Of a stretch of 64,000 nt of DNA, positions 40,079 through 50,274 are shown piece by piece. Origin of the DNA: an uncultured Altererythrobacter sp. (lineage in GTDB: Bacteria; Pseudomonadota; Alphaproteobacteria; Sphingomonadales; Sphingomonadaceae); the NCBI GenBank assembly GCA_947492235.1, contig CANLLZ010000002.1:496001-560000 (forward strand), written 5' to 3'. Position 1 is the stretch's first letter. Every line of letters begins with the position of its first letter. The notes under the pieces are model-generated. The model had not been told where the DNA came from. It searched no databases and worked only from the letters and a program-made list of their open reading frames with translations. The position numbers and the translations under genes were made by a program.

Positions 40079-41665
40079 CTAGACATCCTCGCCTGCGGCA
40101 CGGGCGCGCTCGATCAGAGTGCGCTCCGCCTCCGGCACCGTGCGATACGCCACCAACAGGAGCACCAATCCGATCGGCACCGCGATCAGCAGGCTGAGCC
40201 CCCCGGTCGAGAGGCTCTCGCTGAGCGTCGAAACCTGTCCGGCCATATACGGGCCAAGCGCCAGGCCCACCAAGGTTGTCGAAAGGAAGAATGTCGCCGT
40301 CGCCGTGCCGCGCATCCGTGGCAGGACGAGATCCTGCGAAGTAGCCGCAGCCCCGCCCAATGCCGAGCTGCCAAAGACGGACTGGAAGAAGGCGGCGACA
40401 TAAAAGACCAACGTCGATTCGGTCGTGAACATCAGGAACAGGAACGGCGCCGCCCCCACGAGACCGAAAGCGACCACCAGAAGTCGGCCGGCCGGGTTTC
40501 TCTTGCGCAGGTAATCGGCAGCGGCACCGCCGAGGATCACGCCAAGAAAACCGCCCACGGCACCCGGGCCGCCGATCCAGAAACCAGCCATTGCAGGCGC
40601 TTCGCCGAGAATCCGGATAGCGTAAGGCGCCGCCCAGAACGAGGCGGCGTACGACATGAAGGCGACCATCCCGTAGCCGAGGATTGTCGTCAGAAACGCC
40701 GGTGTTCCCCAAATGAGCTTGAAAGCCGCCTCGTCGCGGCGCTTCAAAGTCGAAGCCCACGAGAAGATCGCATAATAGCCGATGCCAACGGCGATCCATT
40801 GCTGGTAGCTGCCCGTCGCGACAGCCAATGCGTAGGCGGCCCCACCGATGACAAGCATGCCCGCCAGATTGGTGACAATGCCTTTCGGCCCCGCTTGCGC
40901 CGCTCCAATCAACGTGAAGGGCGGGATGACAGCGACCAGTTCGCGCGCAAAGCCGCGGAACGGATCCTTCGCAGGCGGCGTGATGATGCCGTCGCTCTGG
41001 CCGCGCAATGGCTCGCGCAGGGTAAAGACGAGGCAAGCCAGCAGAATACCGGGCAAACCGACTGCGATGAACGCCGCTTGCCACCCCGCCAGTCCCAGCG
41101 GGGCGTCGACTGGATAGGCCTCGTTCCAGTTCTCGACGATGGCCCCGCCGATCAGCAGCGAGATACCGCCGCCAATATAGAGGCCGGAGGAATAGACCGC
41201 GAGCGCGGTTGCGCGCATCTTCTTCGGAAACCAGTCGGAGATCAGCGAATAAGCGCTGGGGCTGGCGGTCGCCTCGCCCACGCCCACGCCGATCCGAGCA
41301 ACGCTGAGCGCGGTGAAGCTCTTGGCAAATCCCGACAGGGCAGTGAAGGCCGACCAGATGAACAGACCCGCCGTCATCAGCCGGACGCGGTGCCAATTGT
41401 CTGCCAGCTTACCCAAAGGGATACCGAACAGAGCGTAAAACACGCCGAAGGCGGTTCCATAGAGAAACCCGATCTGGTCGTCGCGCAGACCCAGATCGGC
41501 TTTGATATCCTCCGCCAGGATCGAAATGATGTTCCGGTCGACGAAGTTGAGAACGTAGACGATCACCAGAACGCCAAGGGCATACCAGCTATAGGCCGGG
41601 ACCTTGGCATCGGCTTCCGGTGCCGTGACGTCAGGCTGCTCGGCCTGGTTGGTTTCCGCCGTCAA
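40079..41665 (-). CDS. MFS transporter
   Basis: 528 residues, 12 membrane helices with the MFS motif A-like GIPLGKLADNWHRVRLM between helices 2 and 3 and RIGVGVGEATASPSAYSLISDWFP in helix 4-5. NFVDRNIISILAEDIKADLGL is the start typical of the spinster-like/anion transporter group common in sphingomonads. The start is TTG at 41665 with GGGAG about eight bases upstream. The substrate is unknown; there is no neighbouring catabolic gene. Confidence 0.85.
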   Translation of the reverse strand: MTAETNQAEQPDVTAPEADAKVPAYSWYALGVLVIVYVLNFVDRNIISILAEDIKADLGLRDDQIGFLYGTAFGVFYALFGIPLGKLADNWHRVRLMTAGLFIWSAFTALSGFAKSFTALSVARIGVGVGEATASPSAYSLISDWFPKKMRATALAVYSSGLYIGGGISLLIGGAIVENWNEAYPVDAPLGLAGWQAAFIAVGLPGILLACLVFTLREPLRGQSDGIITPPAKDPFRGFARELVAVIPPFTLIGAAQAGPKGIVTNLAGMLVIGGAAYALAVATGSYQQWIAVGIGYYAIFSWASTLKRRDEAAFKLIWGTPAFLTTILGYGMVAFMSYAASFWAAPYAIRILGEAPAMAGFWIGGPGAVGGFLGVILGGAAADYLRKRNPAGRLLVVAFGLVGAAPFLFLMFTTESTLVFYVAAFFQSVFGSSALGGAAATSQDLVLPRMRGTATATFFLSTTLVGLALGPYMAGQVSTLSESLSTGGLSLLIAVPIGLVLLLVAYRTVPEAERTLIERARAAGEDV

Positions 41666-41708
41666 ATCACGTCTCCCGATGGATGGCCCCGATTGCCGGA
41701 TGCACTGT

Positions 41709-42401
41709 TTACCCGTTCTTGCCGTAAACCGTGCCGTCTACAAGTCCGGCTTCATCAAAACCCTTCTTGCGTAGGCGGCAGCTGTCGCATTCTCCGCAGG
41801 CCATGCCGTCTGGTGTCGGGTCGTAGCACGACCAGCTCCACGCAGGGTCGAGACCCAAACGGTGCGCCTCGCGGGCGATATCCGCTTTGGTCATATGCTG
41901 CAGCGGGGCATGGATTGTGAAGGGCGCTCCCTCCACGCCGCTCTTGGTACCCAGCCGCGCCGTCTCGGCAAAACTGGCGATGAATTCGGGGCGGCAATCG
42001 GGATAACCGGAGTAATCGAGCGCATTCACTCCGATAAAAATGTCGTTAGCCCCGCTCGCTTCGGCAAAGGCGGTGGTCAGGGCGAGGAAAACCAGATTGC
42101 GCGCCGGGACATAGGTGACGGGAATGTCATCGCCCACGCCGCCCTTGGGCACATCGATATCGTCGGTCAGCGCCGATCCGCCAAAGCTGCGCAGATCGAG
42201 CGCAATTTCGCTGTGCTTCGCGAGGCCAAGCTGCTTGGCAATCGCCCGCGCGGATTGCAATTCGCGCACATGGCGCTGGCCGTAATCGATCGTAAGCGCG
42301 AAAACATCAAAGCCCTGATCGCGGGCCAGCGCGGCGCTCACCATGGAATCCAGTCCGCCCGAGAGGAGGACCACAGCGGCAGGAGAAGTCGTCGTGTTCA
42401 T
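41709..42401 (-). CDS. queC: 7-cyano-7-deazaguanine synthase
   Basis: Makes preQ0 for queuosine tRNA modification, ATP-dependent. 230 residues from the ATG at 42401. PP-loop VVLLSGGLDSMVSAALA at the N-terminus, YVPARNLVFLALTTAFAEASG, and the zinc site CYDPTPDGMACGECDSCRLRKKGF. Other queuosine genes are not adjacent, but gluQ at 8263 acts on the same modification. Confidence 0.95.
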   Translation of the reverse strand: MNTTTSPAAVVLLSGGLDSMVSAALARDQGFDVFALTIDYGQRHVRELQSARAIAKQLGLAKHSEIALDLRSFGGSALTDDIDVPKGGVGDDIPVTYVPARNLVFLALTTAFAEASGANDIFIGVNALDYSGYPDCRPEFIASFAETARLGTKSGVEGAPFTIHAPLQHMTKADIAREAHRLGLDPAWSWSCYDPTPDGMACGECDSCRLRKKGFDEAGLVDGTVYGKNG

Positions 42402-42460
42402 GCGGCCTCGGCTAGCCCAAGCGAGGTGTGCCCCCAAGCGCTAATTCGCCGCGCACGGGC

Positions 42461-43354
42461 TCAGGCCTCCAGCGTGAACAGTTTTGAACAAAACGCGCAA
42501 TCGACGACGATCTTTCCGTTCTCGTCGCGCATTTCGTCGCGCTCCGCTGCGGGGAAACCGGAAATCACACTCTCATAATGCTCTACCGAGCAGCGACATC
42601 CACGCGAAATCGGCTCGCCCGGCGTGACCCGAACTTCTTCTTCCTCGTGGAACAAACGCCAGACCAGCGCCTCCATCGAAAGGTCGGGATCGAGCAATTC
42701 GGCATCTTTGACCGAGCCGCCCAATATGGCGACATGCTCCCAATGGGGATGATCGAGGCGCACATGCAGCCGCTCGCGGCCCTGCTCTCCCTGCGGCAGA
42801 TGCTGGATCAGCAAGCCGCCTGCCCGCACCCCGTCCACGCCCGCATTGACCGCCACGCGAATCAAAGTCGGCACTTGCTGAGACTGGACGAAATAGGCCT
42901 CGCATGCGGCGGCCAGTGACGCGCCTTCGAGCGGAACGATGCCCTGATAGCGGCCCCGTTCGTCATTCATGTCGAAGGTAATCGCCAGATGCCCGCTTCC
43001 GAAGAGAGCCTCCAGTTCGGGGGTCGGCCCAAGGGAAGCCACGCGCTCCGCATCGAAATCAGCATAGCCACGCAATTCGCCGCCGCGATAATCGCAGACT
43101 AGCAGACGCACCGCGCCGTTTTGCGCCTGCGCCTGCAAGGTCAGCTGGCCCTCGCCCTTATCGATCGTGCCGCCGATCAGCGCGGCCACCACCAGCGCTT
43201 CTCCCAGCAAATGGGTGATGGCAGGGGGGTAAGCGTGTGCGGACAAGATCACATCGACGACATCATCCAGCCGCACGCCGCGTCCACGCGCATCGCGTGC
43301 AGGAATGGAGAAGCCGAGCAAGCTGTCGGAATAGGTTTCGGTGGTGGTCAGCAT
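42461..43354 (-). CDS. hslO: Hsp33 redox-regulated chaperone
   Basis: Cytoplasmic holdase switched on by oxidation. 297 residues from the ATG at 43354. ITHLLGEALVVAALIGGTIDKGEGQLTLQAQ and GYADFDAE mark the folding domain; the redox switch is GCRCSVEH and CAFC near the C-terminus, the CxC and CxxC zinc cysteines. Gap to argF is 61 bases, same strand. Confidence 0.95.
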   Translation of the reverse strand: MLTTTETYSDSLLGFSIPARDARGRGVRLDDVVDVILSAHAYPPAITHLLGEALVVAALIGGTIDKGEGQLTLQAQAQNGAVRLLVCDYRGGELRGYADFDAERVASLGPTPELEALFGSGHLAITFDMNDERGRYQGIVPLEGASLAAACEAYFVQSQQVPTLIRVAVNAGVDGVRAGGLLIQHLPQGEQGRERLHVRLDHPHWEHVAILGGSVKDAELLDPDLSMEALVWRLFHEEEEVRVTPGEPISRGCRCSVEHYESVISGFPAAERDEMRDENGKIVVDCAFCSKLFTLEA

Positions 43355-43415
43355 GGCGGCGATATGGGGACGATCCGGCCCGCTACCACCCCCAAGCTGC
43401 TGTTGCCCGTCCCCG

Positions 43416-44357
43416 CTACAGCTGGCCGAATGCCCAGCGCAGGATCGATTTCTGCGCATGAATGCGATTTTCTGCTTCGTCGAAGACCACCGATTGCGGC
43501 CCCTCGATCACATCCTGCGTCACTTCGTCGCCCACATGGGCGGGCAGGCAGTGCAGGAATAGCGCATCGGGCTTCGCCTGCGCCATCAGCGCCTCATCAA
43601 CGCGGAACGGCTGCATCGCATCCAGCTTGGCCGAGGCATGCTCTTGGCCCATCGAAACCCACGTATCGGTGACAATCACATCGGCGTCTTTGGCAGCCGC
43701 GACCGCATCGCCGGTCACATCCACGCGCGCGCCCCCGGCCTCGGCCATACGGACAAATTCCGCCTCCGGCTCGTAACCGGACGGGCAACCGACCCGCACG
43801 TTGAATTTCATCAGGCCCGCCGCTTCGAGAATGGAATGCAGCACATTGTTGCCGTCGCCCAGCCAGGCGACTTCCAGCCCCGGCAGGGCTTTGCCGTGTT
43901 CGATCACTGTCAGCAGGTCAGCGACGATCTGGCAGGGGTGGCTCCGATCGGTCAGCCCGTTGATAACCGGCACACTGGCATTGGCCGCCAGCACCTCGAT
44001 CTTCGCGTGATCGTCGGTGCGAATCATGATTGCATCGACCATCCGGCTTAGCACCCGCGCAGTATCCGCAATGCTTTCCCCCCGGCCGAGCTGCATGCTG
44101 CCCGACTCCATTACGATCGCGCTGCCGCCCAGCTGGCGCATCGCTATGTCGAAGCTGACGCGTGTGCGGGTCGAGCTTTTCTCGAAAATCATCGCCAGCA
44201 CGCGGCCCGCCAGCGGAGCATCGGCATCGGCCGCGCCCTTGGGTAGATCGCGCCGCGCAGCCTTGCGGTCCTGCGCGTCATTGATCATCGCGGCAATCGC
44301 ATCGGCGCCTGCATCGGACAGATCGAGAAAGTGCCGGGGCGAGCGTGTCTCAGACAT
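43416..44357 (-). CDS. argF: Ornithine carbamoyltransferase
   Basis: Makes citrulline from ornithine and carbamoyl phosphate. 313 residues from the ATG at 44357; a GTG at 44360 would overlap the argD stop as [16 protein letters not shown] binds carbamoyl phosphate, [18 protein letters not shown] and [17 protein letters not shown] bind ornithine. Directly follows argD in one operon. Confidence 0.95.
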   Translation of the reverse strand: MSETRSPRHFLDLSDAGADAIAAMINDAQDRKAARRDLPKGAADADAPLAGRVLAMIFEKSSTRTRVSFDIAMRQLGGSAIVMESGSMQLGRGESIADTARVLSRMVDAIMIRTDDHAKIEVLAANASVPVINGLTDRSHPCQIVADLLTVIEHGKALPGLEVAWLGDGNNVLHSILEAAGLMKFNVRVGCPSGYEPEAEFVRMAEAGGARVDVTGDAVAAAKDADVIVTDTWVSMGQEHASAKLDAMQPFRVDEALMAQAKPDALFLHCLPAHVGDEVTQDVIEGPQSVVFDEAENRIHAQKSILRWAFGQL

Positions 44358-45550
44358 CACGCAGCTTCCGGAATCGCATAGCTCGCCGCGCCTGCGGACA
44401 GCTTGTCAAAGAACTCCTCGATCTCTGCATCGCCGATTACCAGCGGCGGGAGCACCCGCAACGTCTGGTCGCCAGCAGCCACCATCAGCAATTGATGGTT
44501 ATCGCGCAGGTGCACGAAGAACGGCCGGCTTTCGACCTTCATCTTGATACCCAGCATCAGGCCCTTACCGCGCACCAGCTCGAACAGGTCGGGATAATTG
44601 CCGATGAACTGCTCCAGCCGGGTGCGGATACGCTCGCCCTTCTCGGTCACTTCGGCAAGGAACTCCTCGTTCGCCACCGTGTCGAGCACGGCCTTGCCCG
44701 CCGCCATCGCCAGCGGGTTGCCGCCGTAGGTCGAGCCGTGGGTGCCAAAGCCCATGCCGCGCGCCGCCTTCTCGGTCGCGATGCAGGCACCCAGCGGGAA
44801 CCCGCCACCGATCCCCTTTGCAGTGGCCAGAATATCGGGCTCGATCCCGTAATGTTCGTGAGCATAGAGCTTGCCCGTGCGTGCCACGCCGCATTGCACC
44901 TCGTCCAGCACCAGCATCAGATCATGTTCGTCGGCCAATGCGCGCAGGCCCGTCATGAATTCCTGCGATGCCGGGCGAATGCCGCCCTCACCCTGGATCG
45001 GCTCGACCAGAAAGCCCGCTGTCCGCTCGTTGATCAGTTCCTTCACCGCATCGAGATCATCGAACTCGGAATACATGAAGCCGCGCAGCAAGGGCCGGAA
45101 GCCCTTGTGCATCTTGGTCTGGTTGCTGGCGCTGATCGTGGCCATTGTCCGGCCGTGAAAAGCGTTCGCAAAGGTGATGAGTTCGGTGCGGTTCTCGTCG
45201 CCGCCTTCGTGCTGGTGATAGGCGCGCGCGGTCTTGATCGCGGTTTCGACCGCCTCGGCACCCGAATTGCAGAAGAATGCCGTGTCACCGAATGTGTTGT
45301 CGACCAGCTGCTGCGCCAGAGCCTCACCTTGCGGACTGCCATAGAGGTTGGAGACATGCATCAGCGTGGCCGCCTGCTCCTGAATGGCGCTGATCAGCCC
45401 TTCGTGGCTGTGGCCGAGCAGGTTCACCGCGATCCCGCTCGCAAAGTCGAGATAGCGGGTCCCGTCCTCGTCGATCAGGTGGCAATGCTCGCCACGCACG
45501 GGGCGAACGCCGCAGCGCGGATAGACAGGCATGAGCGGAGTGATGGACAT
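44357..45550 (-). CDS. argD: Acetylornithine aminotransferase
   Basis: PLP enzyme of arginine synthesis, acetylglutamate semialdehyde to acetylornithine. 397 residues from the ATG at 45550. [77 protein letters not shown] with the PLP Lys, and [12 protein letters not shown]. Paired with argF. Some members also use ornithine or succinylornithine. Confidence 0.94.
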   Translation of the reverse strand: MSITPLMPVYPRCGVRPVRGEHCHLIDEDGTRYLDFASGIAVNLLGHSHEGLISAIQEQAATLMHVSNLYGSPQGEALAQQLVDNTFGDTAFFCNSGAEAVETAIKTARAYHQHEGGDENRTELITFANAFHGRTMATISASNQTKMHKGFRPLLRGFMYSEFDDLDAVKELINERTAGFLVEPIQGEGGIRPASQEFMTGLRALADEHDLMLVLDEVQCGVARTGKLYAHEHYGIEPDILATAKGIGGGFPLGACIATEKAARGMGFGTHGSTYGGNPLAMAAGKAVLDTVANEEFLAEVTEKGERIRTRLEQFIGNYPDLFELVRGKGLMLGIKMKVESRPFFVHLRDNHQLLMVAAGDQTLRVLPPLVIGDAEIEEFFDKLSAGAASYAIPEAA

Positions 45551-45589
45551 CGTCGAAATCCTCGGGACAAATAGGTGGTACGCGAAACA

Positions 45590-45620
45590 CAAATGGCGAC
45601 CCCTCAGGAGCCGCCATTTG
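45590..45620 (-). terminator. Terminator-like hairpin after the cold shock gene
   Basis: CAAATGGCG and CGCCATTTG pair (9 bp) across a 13-base loop. On the minus strand it is followed by TGTTTCG. It lies 59 bases beyond the cold shock stop. Confidence 0.5.
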
Positions 45621-45678
45621 GATTGGGTTTAGGCCGCGCCGCGCAAACGGTCAAACAGCCTTCGAAGGTGGTCAGGTA

Positions 45679-46440
45679 TCAGCCTTGTGCAGGCACCAGA
45701 TTCACCGCCGAATGCTTGCCTCGTCGGTCCACTTCGAGATCGAATTCGTAGCGTTCGCCTTCGTTGATCTGCGACAGGCCGGAGCGCTCGACAGCGCTGA
45801 TGTGCACGAAAGCATCGGGCTGGCCGTCATCGCGGACCAGAAAGCCAAAGCCCTTCATGGAGTTGAAGAACTTGACCGTGCCGGTGGCTTTCTCGCCGGT
45901 CAGCTCGCGCCGGGGTGCACCGCCGCGATCCGCACCGCCTCCGCCGCCCTGCACTTCGACGACATCACCGACAATCTGCAGATCCTGTGCCGAAACCTTG
46001 CCGCCGCGATCGACGAGATTGTATTCAAGGCCCTGACCTTCGCCGAGGCCTTCGAGGCCGGCACGTTCGACAGCAGAAATGTGCACGAAGACGTCTTCGC
46101 CGCCCTCATCCTGCTGGATGAAGCCGAAGCCCTTTTGCACGTTGAAGAACTTTACCGTTCCCTTGCCGGTTCCGACAACTTGGGCGGGCATACGGTTGAA
46201 ACCGCCGCCACCGCCGCCGCCGCCGCCGCCGCCGAAGCCGCCGCGATCACCGCCGCTATTGTAGCCGCCGCCACCGCCGCCATAGCCGCCCCGGTTGCCA
46301 CCGCCGCCGCCATAGCCGCCGCGATCGCCGCCACGGTCATTACCGCCGAAACCGCTGCCTCCGCCGAACGGATCGAAGCTGTCTTCGCCGATATTGTCCC
46401 GCTTGTCGCGACCTTTGCGACGTCCTCTGTCGTAACCCAT
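45679..46440 (-). CDS. Cold shock protein with two CSDs and a Gly/Arg-rich N-terminus
   Basis: 253 residues. The first 80 residues are a low-complexity RGG/glycine stretch ([20 protein letters not shown]). CSD1 follows with [39 protein letters not shown], and CSD2 with [37 protein letters not shown]; both keep RNP1 and RNP2 aromatics. RNA chaperone activity is the family role; the RGG tail may add RNA binding or condensation. The upstream gap (46441-46742) is long, as usual for cold shock mRNA leaders. Confidence 0.92.
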   Translation of the reverse strand: MGYDRGRRKGRDKRDNIGEDSFDPFGGGSGFGGNDRGGDRGGYGGGGGNRGGYGGGGGGYNSGGDRGGFGGGGGGGGGGGFNRMPAQVVGTGKGTVKFFNVQKGFGFIQQDEGGEDVFVHISAVERAGLEGLGEGQGLEYNLVDRGGKVSAQDLQIVGDVVEVQGGGGGADRGGAPRRELTGEKATGTVKFFNSMKGFGFLVRDDGQPDAFVHISAVERSGLSQINEGERYEFDLEVDRRGKHSAVNLVPAQG

Positions 46441-46742
46441 AACTCGTCTAGTACCTTAATCGTCCGTCCGCTCATCAATGAAGGCGCACCCGGGACGGTA
46501 ACCAGTGCGCCAATTCGCAAAATCCCGCAGCCGGAGGTCCCGGATGGCCGAATCCCGCAGTTATGCACGATCTACGTAGCGCAAAAGCCATGTCTGCGCG
46601 AATGAATTAACGTGAGGCTCATCTATCGCGGAGAATTGTGTCGGATTTGCTGCAAGCTGGGCAATGATTTGCGATTGTAGCATGGGCGCTACGTGCTACT
46701 TCCAGCGGCATACTTTCGCTCATTATCCCAAGGACTCACCCG
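46441..46742. other. 302-base gap between divergent genes, leader and promoter region
   Basis: No gene found. It should hold the long 5' leader of the cold shock gene (minus strand) and the promoter of the plus-strand phosphatase gene. A TTTGCTGCAA at about 46646 resembles the core of the shared hbd/glnK sequence. I see no clear -35/-10 pair. Confidence 0.4.
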
Positions 46743-47183
46743 ATGGCCGATTTCAGAACTCTTTCGGATACGGTTTTCGCCAGCCCGCAAATCGCGCCGG
46801 AAGAGCTTGCTCTGGCAAAGAACCAGGGGGTCACGCTAGTGATCAACAACCGTCCCGACGGCGAGGAGGCCGGTCAGCCCGATGGTGCAGTGATAGAGGC
46901 TGCGGCGAAAGAAATCGGGCTGGATTACTGCGCTATTCCCGTTACCTCGGCCGGCTTCAGCCAGCCGCAAGTGGAGGCTATGGCGCAGGCGCTGGACGGT
47001 GCCGGGGGCAAGGTGCTGGCCTATTGCCGCTCGGGCACACGCTCCACCTTCCTCTGGTCGCTCGCTCAGGCAAGCTGCGGGGGCGATCCCGAATCGGTGA
47101 CCAGAGCGGCCGCGCAGGCGGGCTATGACATGTCACCCATCCGCCCGGCCATGGATATGTTCGCCGCCAGGAGCAGCGAGTAA
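46743..47183 (+). CDS. TIGR01244-type phosphatase/sulfurtransferase-like protein
   Basis: 146 residues. DFRTLSDTVFASPQIAPEELALAKNQGVTLVINNRPDGEEAGQP is the family N-terminus; YCRSGTRSTFLWSLAQA is a Cys-X5-Arg active-site loop as in dual-specificity phosphatases. In other bacteria this domain is fused to a persulfide-handling beta-lactamase-like hydrolase. Stand-alone here. AAGGA precedes the ATG. First of four same-strand genes up to 50202. Confidence 0.85.
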   Translation: MADFRTLSDTVFASPQIAPEELALAKNQGVTLVINNRPDGEEAGQPDGAVIEAAAKEIGLDYCAIPVTSAGFSQPQVEAMAQALDGAGGKVLAYCRSGTRSTFLWSLAQASCGGDPESVTRAAAQAGYDMSPIRPAMDMFAARSSE

Positions 47184-47216
47184 TCCGCGCGGCAAAACCG
47201 TTCGGAAGTCCAACCG

Positions 47217-47651
47217 ATGACCGACCTGTTCTCTCCGGTGGTTCTGCAATTCGGCGGCTCTCTGCTGGCCATCCTTGTGCTTGCGTGGCTGACCGGAAAG
47301 CTGGGTCTGGGCGCGCGGCCCACGCTGGATAGCGACGAAGCCGTCCGGCTGGCGGCGGGGCAGGCGGAGGATGGCTACGAACCGGTTGCCATCGCGCGCG
47401 ACCGGCACGGGATCGCCGCTCTGGCGCAGGACGCAAGGGGCGGGATCATGGTGCTGCGCCCGCATGGCGGGCATATCGCAGCGCGTATTCTGGGGGCCGG
47501 TGCGACCGCGCGGATCCTGCAGGATGGGGACGACATCATGCTGGACGTCGATTGCGGGGAGCGGCGCTTTGGCACGGTGGTGCTGGCAATCGAGGATGCG
47601 AACACTTGGGCCGACGCGATCAATCGCCTATCGGATGCAGACCATGCCTGA
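47217..47651 (+). CDS. Hypothetical protein with N-terminal membrane helix
   Basis: 144 residues. One hydrophobic helix (LQFGGSLLAILVLAWLTGKLGLG, residues 10-32), then a soluble domain with alternating strands (GIMVLRPHGGHIAARILGAGATARILQDGDDIMLDVDCGERRFGTVVLAIEDANTW). The soluble part looks beta-rich. No family recognised. It overlaps the sterol desaturase gene by eight bases, so the two are coupled and probably work together in the membrane. Confidence 0.7.
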   Translation: MTDLFSPVVLQFGGSLLAILVLAWLTGKLGLGARPTLDSDEAVRLAAGQAEDGYEPVAIARDRHGIAALAQDARGGIMVLRPHGGHIAARILGAGATARILQDGDDIMLDVDCGERRFGTVVLAIEDANTWADAINRLSDADHA

Positions 47652-48594
47652 CTTTTCTCCCACCGACTATGCTGTGCCGGGCTTCGTGGCGCTGGTCCTG
47701 ATCGAGATGATCTGGGCCCGCATGCGCCGCCCCGACGCTTACGAGCCACGCGACACTCTGGTCAGCCTGAGTTTCGGCCTTGGCAGCACGGTCGCCGGGT
47801 TGCTGTTCGGCGGGTTCGCCGCCGCGGTGTTCATTGCGGCCTATGAGTACCGGCTGTTCGATGTCGGCTGGGCATGGTGGGCCTGGCCGCTGTGCTTCGT
47901 GCTCGACGATCTCAAATATTACTGGGTTCACCGCGCGGGCCACCGCATCCGGTGGATGTGGGCAAGCCATGTGAACCACCATTCCAGCCAGCATTACAAT
48001 CTCTCGACCGCCCTGCGACAGAGCTGGACCGGCGCATTCACCTTTGGCCTGTTGTTTGCACTGCCGCTGGCCCTGCTCGGTTTCCACCCGGCGATGATCG
48101 CGATCTGCGGGGGCTTCAACCTGATCTACCAGTTCTGGATCCACACCGAGGCGATCGGCAAGATGCCGCGCTGGTTCGAAGCGGTGATGAACACGCCGAG
48201 CCATCACCGCGTGCATCATGCGACCAATCCGCGTTATCTCGACCGGAACTATGCCGGTGTGTTCATTGTGTGGGACCGGATGTTCGGCACGTTTCAGGAG
48301 GAGCTGCCCGATCAGGAGCGCATCCGCTACGGCATCGTGAAGCAATTGGGCAGCTTCAACCTGCTCTGGGCCGTGTTCCATGAATGGATCGGAATGCTGG
48401 GCGATATCTGGCGCAGCCCGTGGCGGCACAAATTGTCCTATCTGCTGCGCGAGCCTGGCTGGACCCATGACGGCAGCCGCGAGACTTCGGACACGATTCG
48501 CCGGCGTTGGATGGAGCGCAATCGGCTGGCAAATAGTCCGCAAGCCGAGACCCCCGACCAAATGCCGATTGAAGCGCAGGCCCGCGCCCACTAA
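47644..48594 (+). CDS. Sterol desaturase/fatty acid hydroxylase family protein
   Basis: 316 residues from the ATG at 47644. Membrane di-iron enzyme: histidine motifs HRAGH, HVNHHSSQ and HHRVHH in the expected order and spacing, among four to five membrane helices. Possible substrates are lipids, carotenoids or sphingoid bases; the presence of sphingolipid synthesis makes a lipid hydroxylase plausible, but this is inference. The last 40 residues are hydrophilic. Coupled to the preceding gene. Confidence 0.88.
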   Translation: MPDFSPTDYAVPGFVALVLIEMIWARMRRPDAYEPRDTLVSLSFGLGSTVAGLLFGGFAAAVFIAAYEYRLFDVGWAWWAWPLCFVLDDLKYYWVHRAGHRIRWMWASHVNHHSSQHYNLSTALRQSWTGAFTFGLLFALPLALLGFHPAMIAICGGFNLIYQFWIHTEAIGKMPRWFEAVMNTPSHHRVHHATNPRYLDRNYAGVFIVWDRMFGTFQEELPDQERIRYGIVKQLGSFNLLWAVFHEWIGMLGDIWRSPWRHKLSYLLREPGWTHDGSRETSDTIRRRWMERNRLANSPQAETPDQMPIEAQARAH

Positions 48595-48618
48595 CCCCTC
48601 CGGTCGAGGAGAGGTTCA

Positions 48619-50202
48619 ATGAGCCAATATGATTACATCGTCATCGGCGGCGGTTCCGCCGGGTCTGCCGTCGCGGGTAGGCTGGCTGTAGACGGCACGC
48701 GCTCGGTCTGTCTGGTCGAGGCAGGCGGACGCAACAACAACATGCTGGTCAAGACACCGGGCATGATGCCGTTCCTGCTGAAAAACGCCAATTACCGCTA
48801 TGACACTGTCCCGCAAAAGGGCCTGAATGGCCGCATCGGCTATCAACCGCGCGGCAAGGGTCTGGGCGGATCGAGCGCGATCAACGCGATGGTCTATATT
48901 CGCGGCAACCGGTATGATTACGACAATTGGGCGGCGCTGGGCTGTGATGGCTGGTCGTATGACGACGTGCTGCCATGGTTCAAGAAATCCGAAGCGAACG
49001 AGCGTGGCGGCGATGACTATCACGGCGCGGGCGGCCCACTGTTCGTTTCCGACCAGCATTATCCCAATCCGGTCAGCAAGGCCTTTGTCGAGAGCGCGAC
49101 CAAGCTGCAATTGCCGCAGAACGACGATTTCAACGATGACAGCCAGGCCGGGTTCGGCATGTATCAGGTCACCCAGCGCGGCGGCGAGCGGTGGTCCGCC
49201 GCCCGCGCCTATGTCGAGCCGATTCGCGACCAGTCCAATATCGACATCCGCACGGGCACGCAGACTCAAAAGCTGGTGATCGAGGGCGGCAAGGTCACCG
49301 GTGTAGTCGTCAAACGGGGACGGCGCACCGAAACGCTTACGGCGCGCAAGGGCGTGATCTTGTCGGCTGGTGCGTTCAACAGCCCGCAGATCCTGATGCT
49401 GTCCGGCATCGGCCCGGCCGGGCATCTGAAATCGCACGGGATTGCAGTCGAAGTCGACCGCCCCGCCGTGGGCAGCGATCTGCAGGACCATATCGATTAC
49501 GTCTCCAGCTGGGAAACCGAAAGCCGCGAGCCCATCGGTGACAGCGTCGAAGGCACGATGCGCATGGCCAAGGCGATTATCGAGCATCGCCGCAAGCGCA
49601 CCGGCATCATGACCTCTCCCTATGCCGAAAGCGGCGGGTTCTGGAGCGTCATGCCGGATGCCCCCGCGCCCGATGTCCAGTGGCATTTCGTACCCGCCAT
49701 GCTGGAAGATCACGGGCGCGAGAAGGTGAAGGGGCACGGCTTCTCGCTCCATGCCTGTGTCCTGCGACCAGAGAGCCGCGGCACGGTGCGGCTGAATTCC
49801 GCTCACGCGAAGGATGCCCCCCGGATCGACCCCAACTTCCTCGATGATGACCGCGACATTGCGACTTTGCGGGAAGGCGTGCGCCTGTCCCACCGGATCG
49901 TCGATGCACCGCCACTGTCCGGCTACGCGCCGAGAGACCGGCACGCAGTCGATCTGAACGACGACGACGCGCTGGACGAGCTGATCCGCAACCGTGCGGA
50001 CACGGTCTATCACCCGGTGGGCACGTGCCGCATGGGATCGGACGAGAACTCGGTCGTCGATACCAAGCTGAAGGCACGCGGCGTGGACGGCCTGTGGGTC
50101 GCCGACGCCTCGATTATGCCACGACTGATAAGCGGCAACACCAACGCCCCCAGCATCATGATCGGCGAAAGATGCGCCGATTTCGTCATGGCGGCGGAGT
50201 AG
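48619..50202 (+). CDS. GMC family oxidoreductase (choline dehydrogenase-like)
   Basis: 527 residues. FAD-binding YIVIGGGSAGSAVAGRLA at the N-terminus, GKGLGGSSAINAMVYIRGNRYDYDNWA (GMC signature 1), GAFNSPQILMLSGIGP (signature 2), and the C-terminal YHPVGTCRMG with the catalytic His plus GNTNAPSIMIGERCADF. Oxidises an alcohol; choline specificity is not shown, and alkanol dehydrogenases look alike. Follows the desaturase by 24 bases with GAGGAGAGG upstream. Confidence 0.93.
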   Translation: MSQYDYIVIGGGSAGSAVAGRLAVDGTRSVCLVEAGGRNNNMLVKTPGMMPFLLKNANYRYDTVPQKGLNGRIGYQPRGKGLGGSSAINAMVYIRGNRYDYDNWAALGCDGWSYDDVLPWFKKSEANERGGDDYHGAGGPLFVSDQHYPNPVSKAFVESATKLQLPQNDDFNDDSQAGFGMYQVTQRGGERWSAARAYVEPIRDQSNIDIRTGTQTQKLVIEGGKVTGVVVKRGRRTETLTARKGVILSAGAFNSPQILMLSGIGPAGHLKSHGIAVEVDRPAVGSDLQDHIDYVSSWETESREPIGDSVEGTMRMAKAIIEHRRKRTGIMTSPYAESGGFWSVMPDAPAPDVQWHFVPAMLEDHGREKVKGHGFSLHACVLRPESRGTVRLNSAHAKDAPRIDPNFLDDDRDIATLREGVRLSHRIVDAPPLSGYAPRDRHAVDLNDDDALDELIRNRADTVYHPVGTCRMGSDENSVVDTKLKARGVDGLWVADASIMPRLISGNTNAPSIMIGERCADFVMAAE

Positions 50203-50274
50203 GCTGAGAGGGTTCGCCGGACTTCGGCAAGCGCTTCTTCCGAGAGCGCGCGTGATGTGTGGCGGGTGTTGAGA

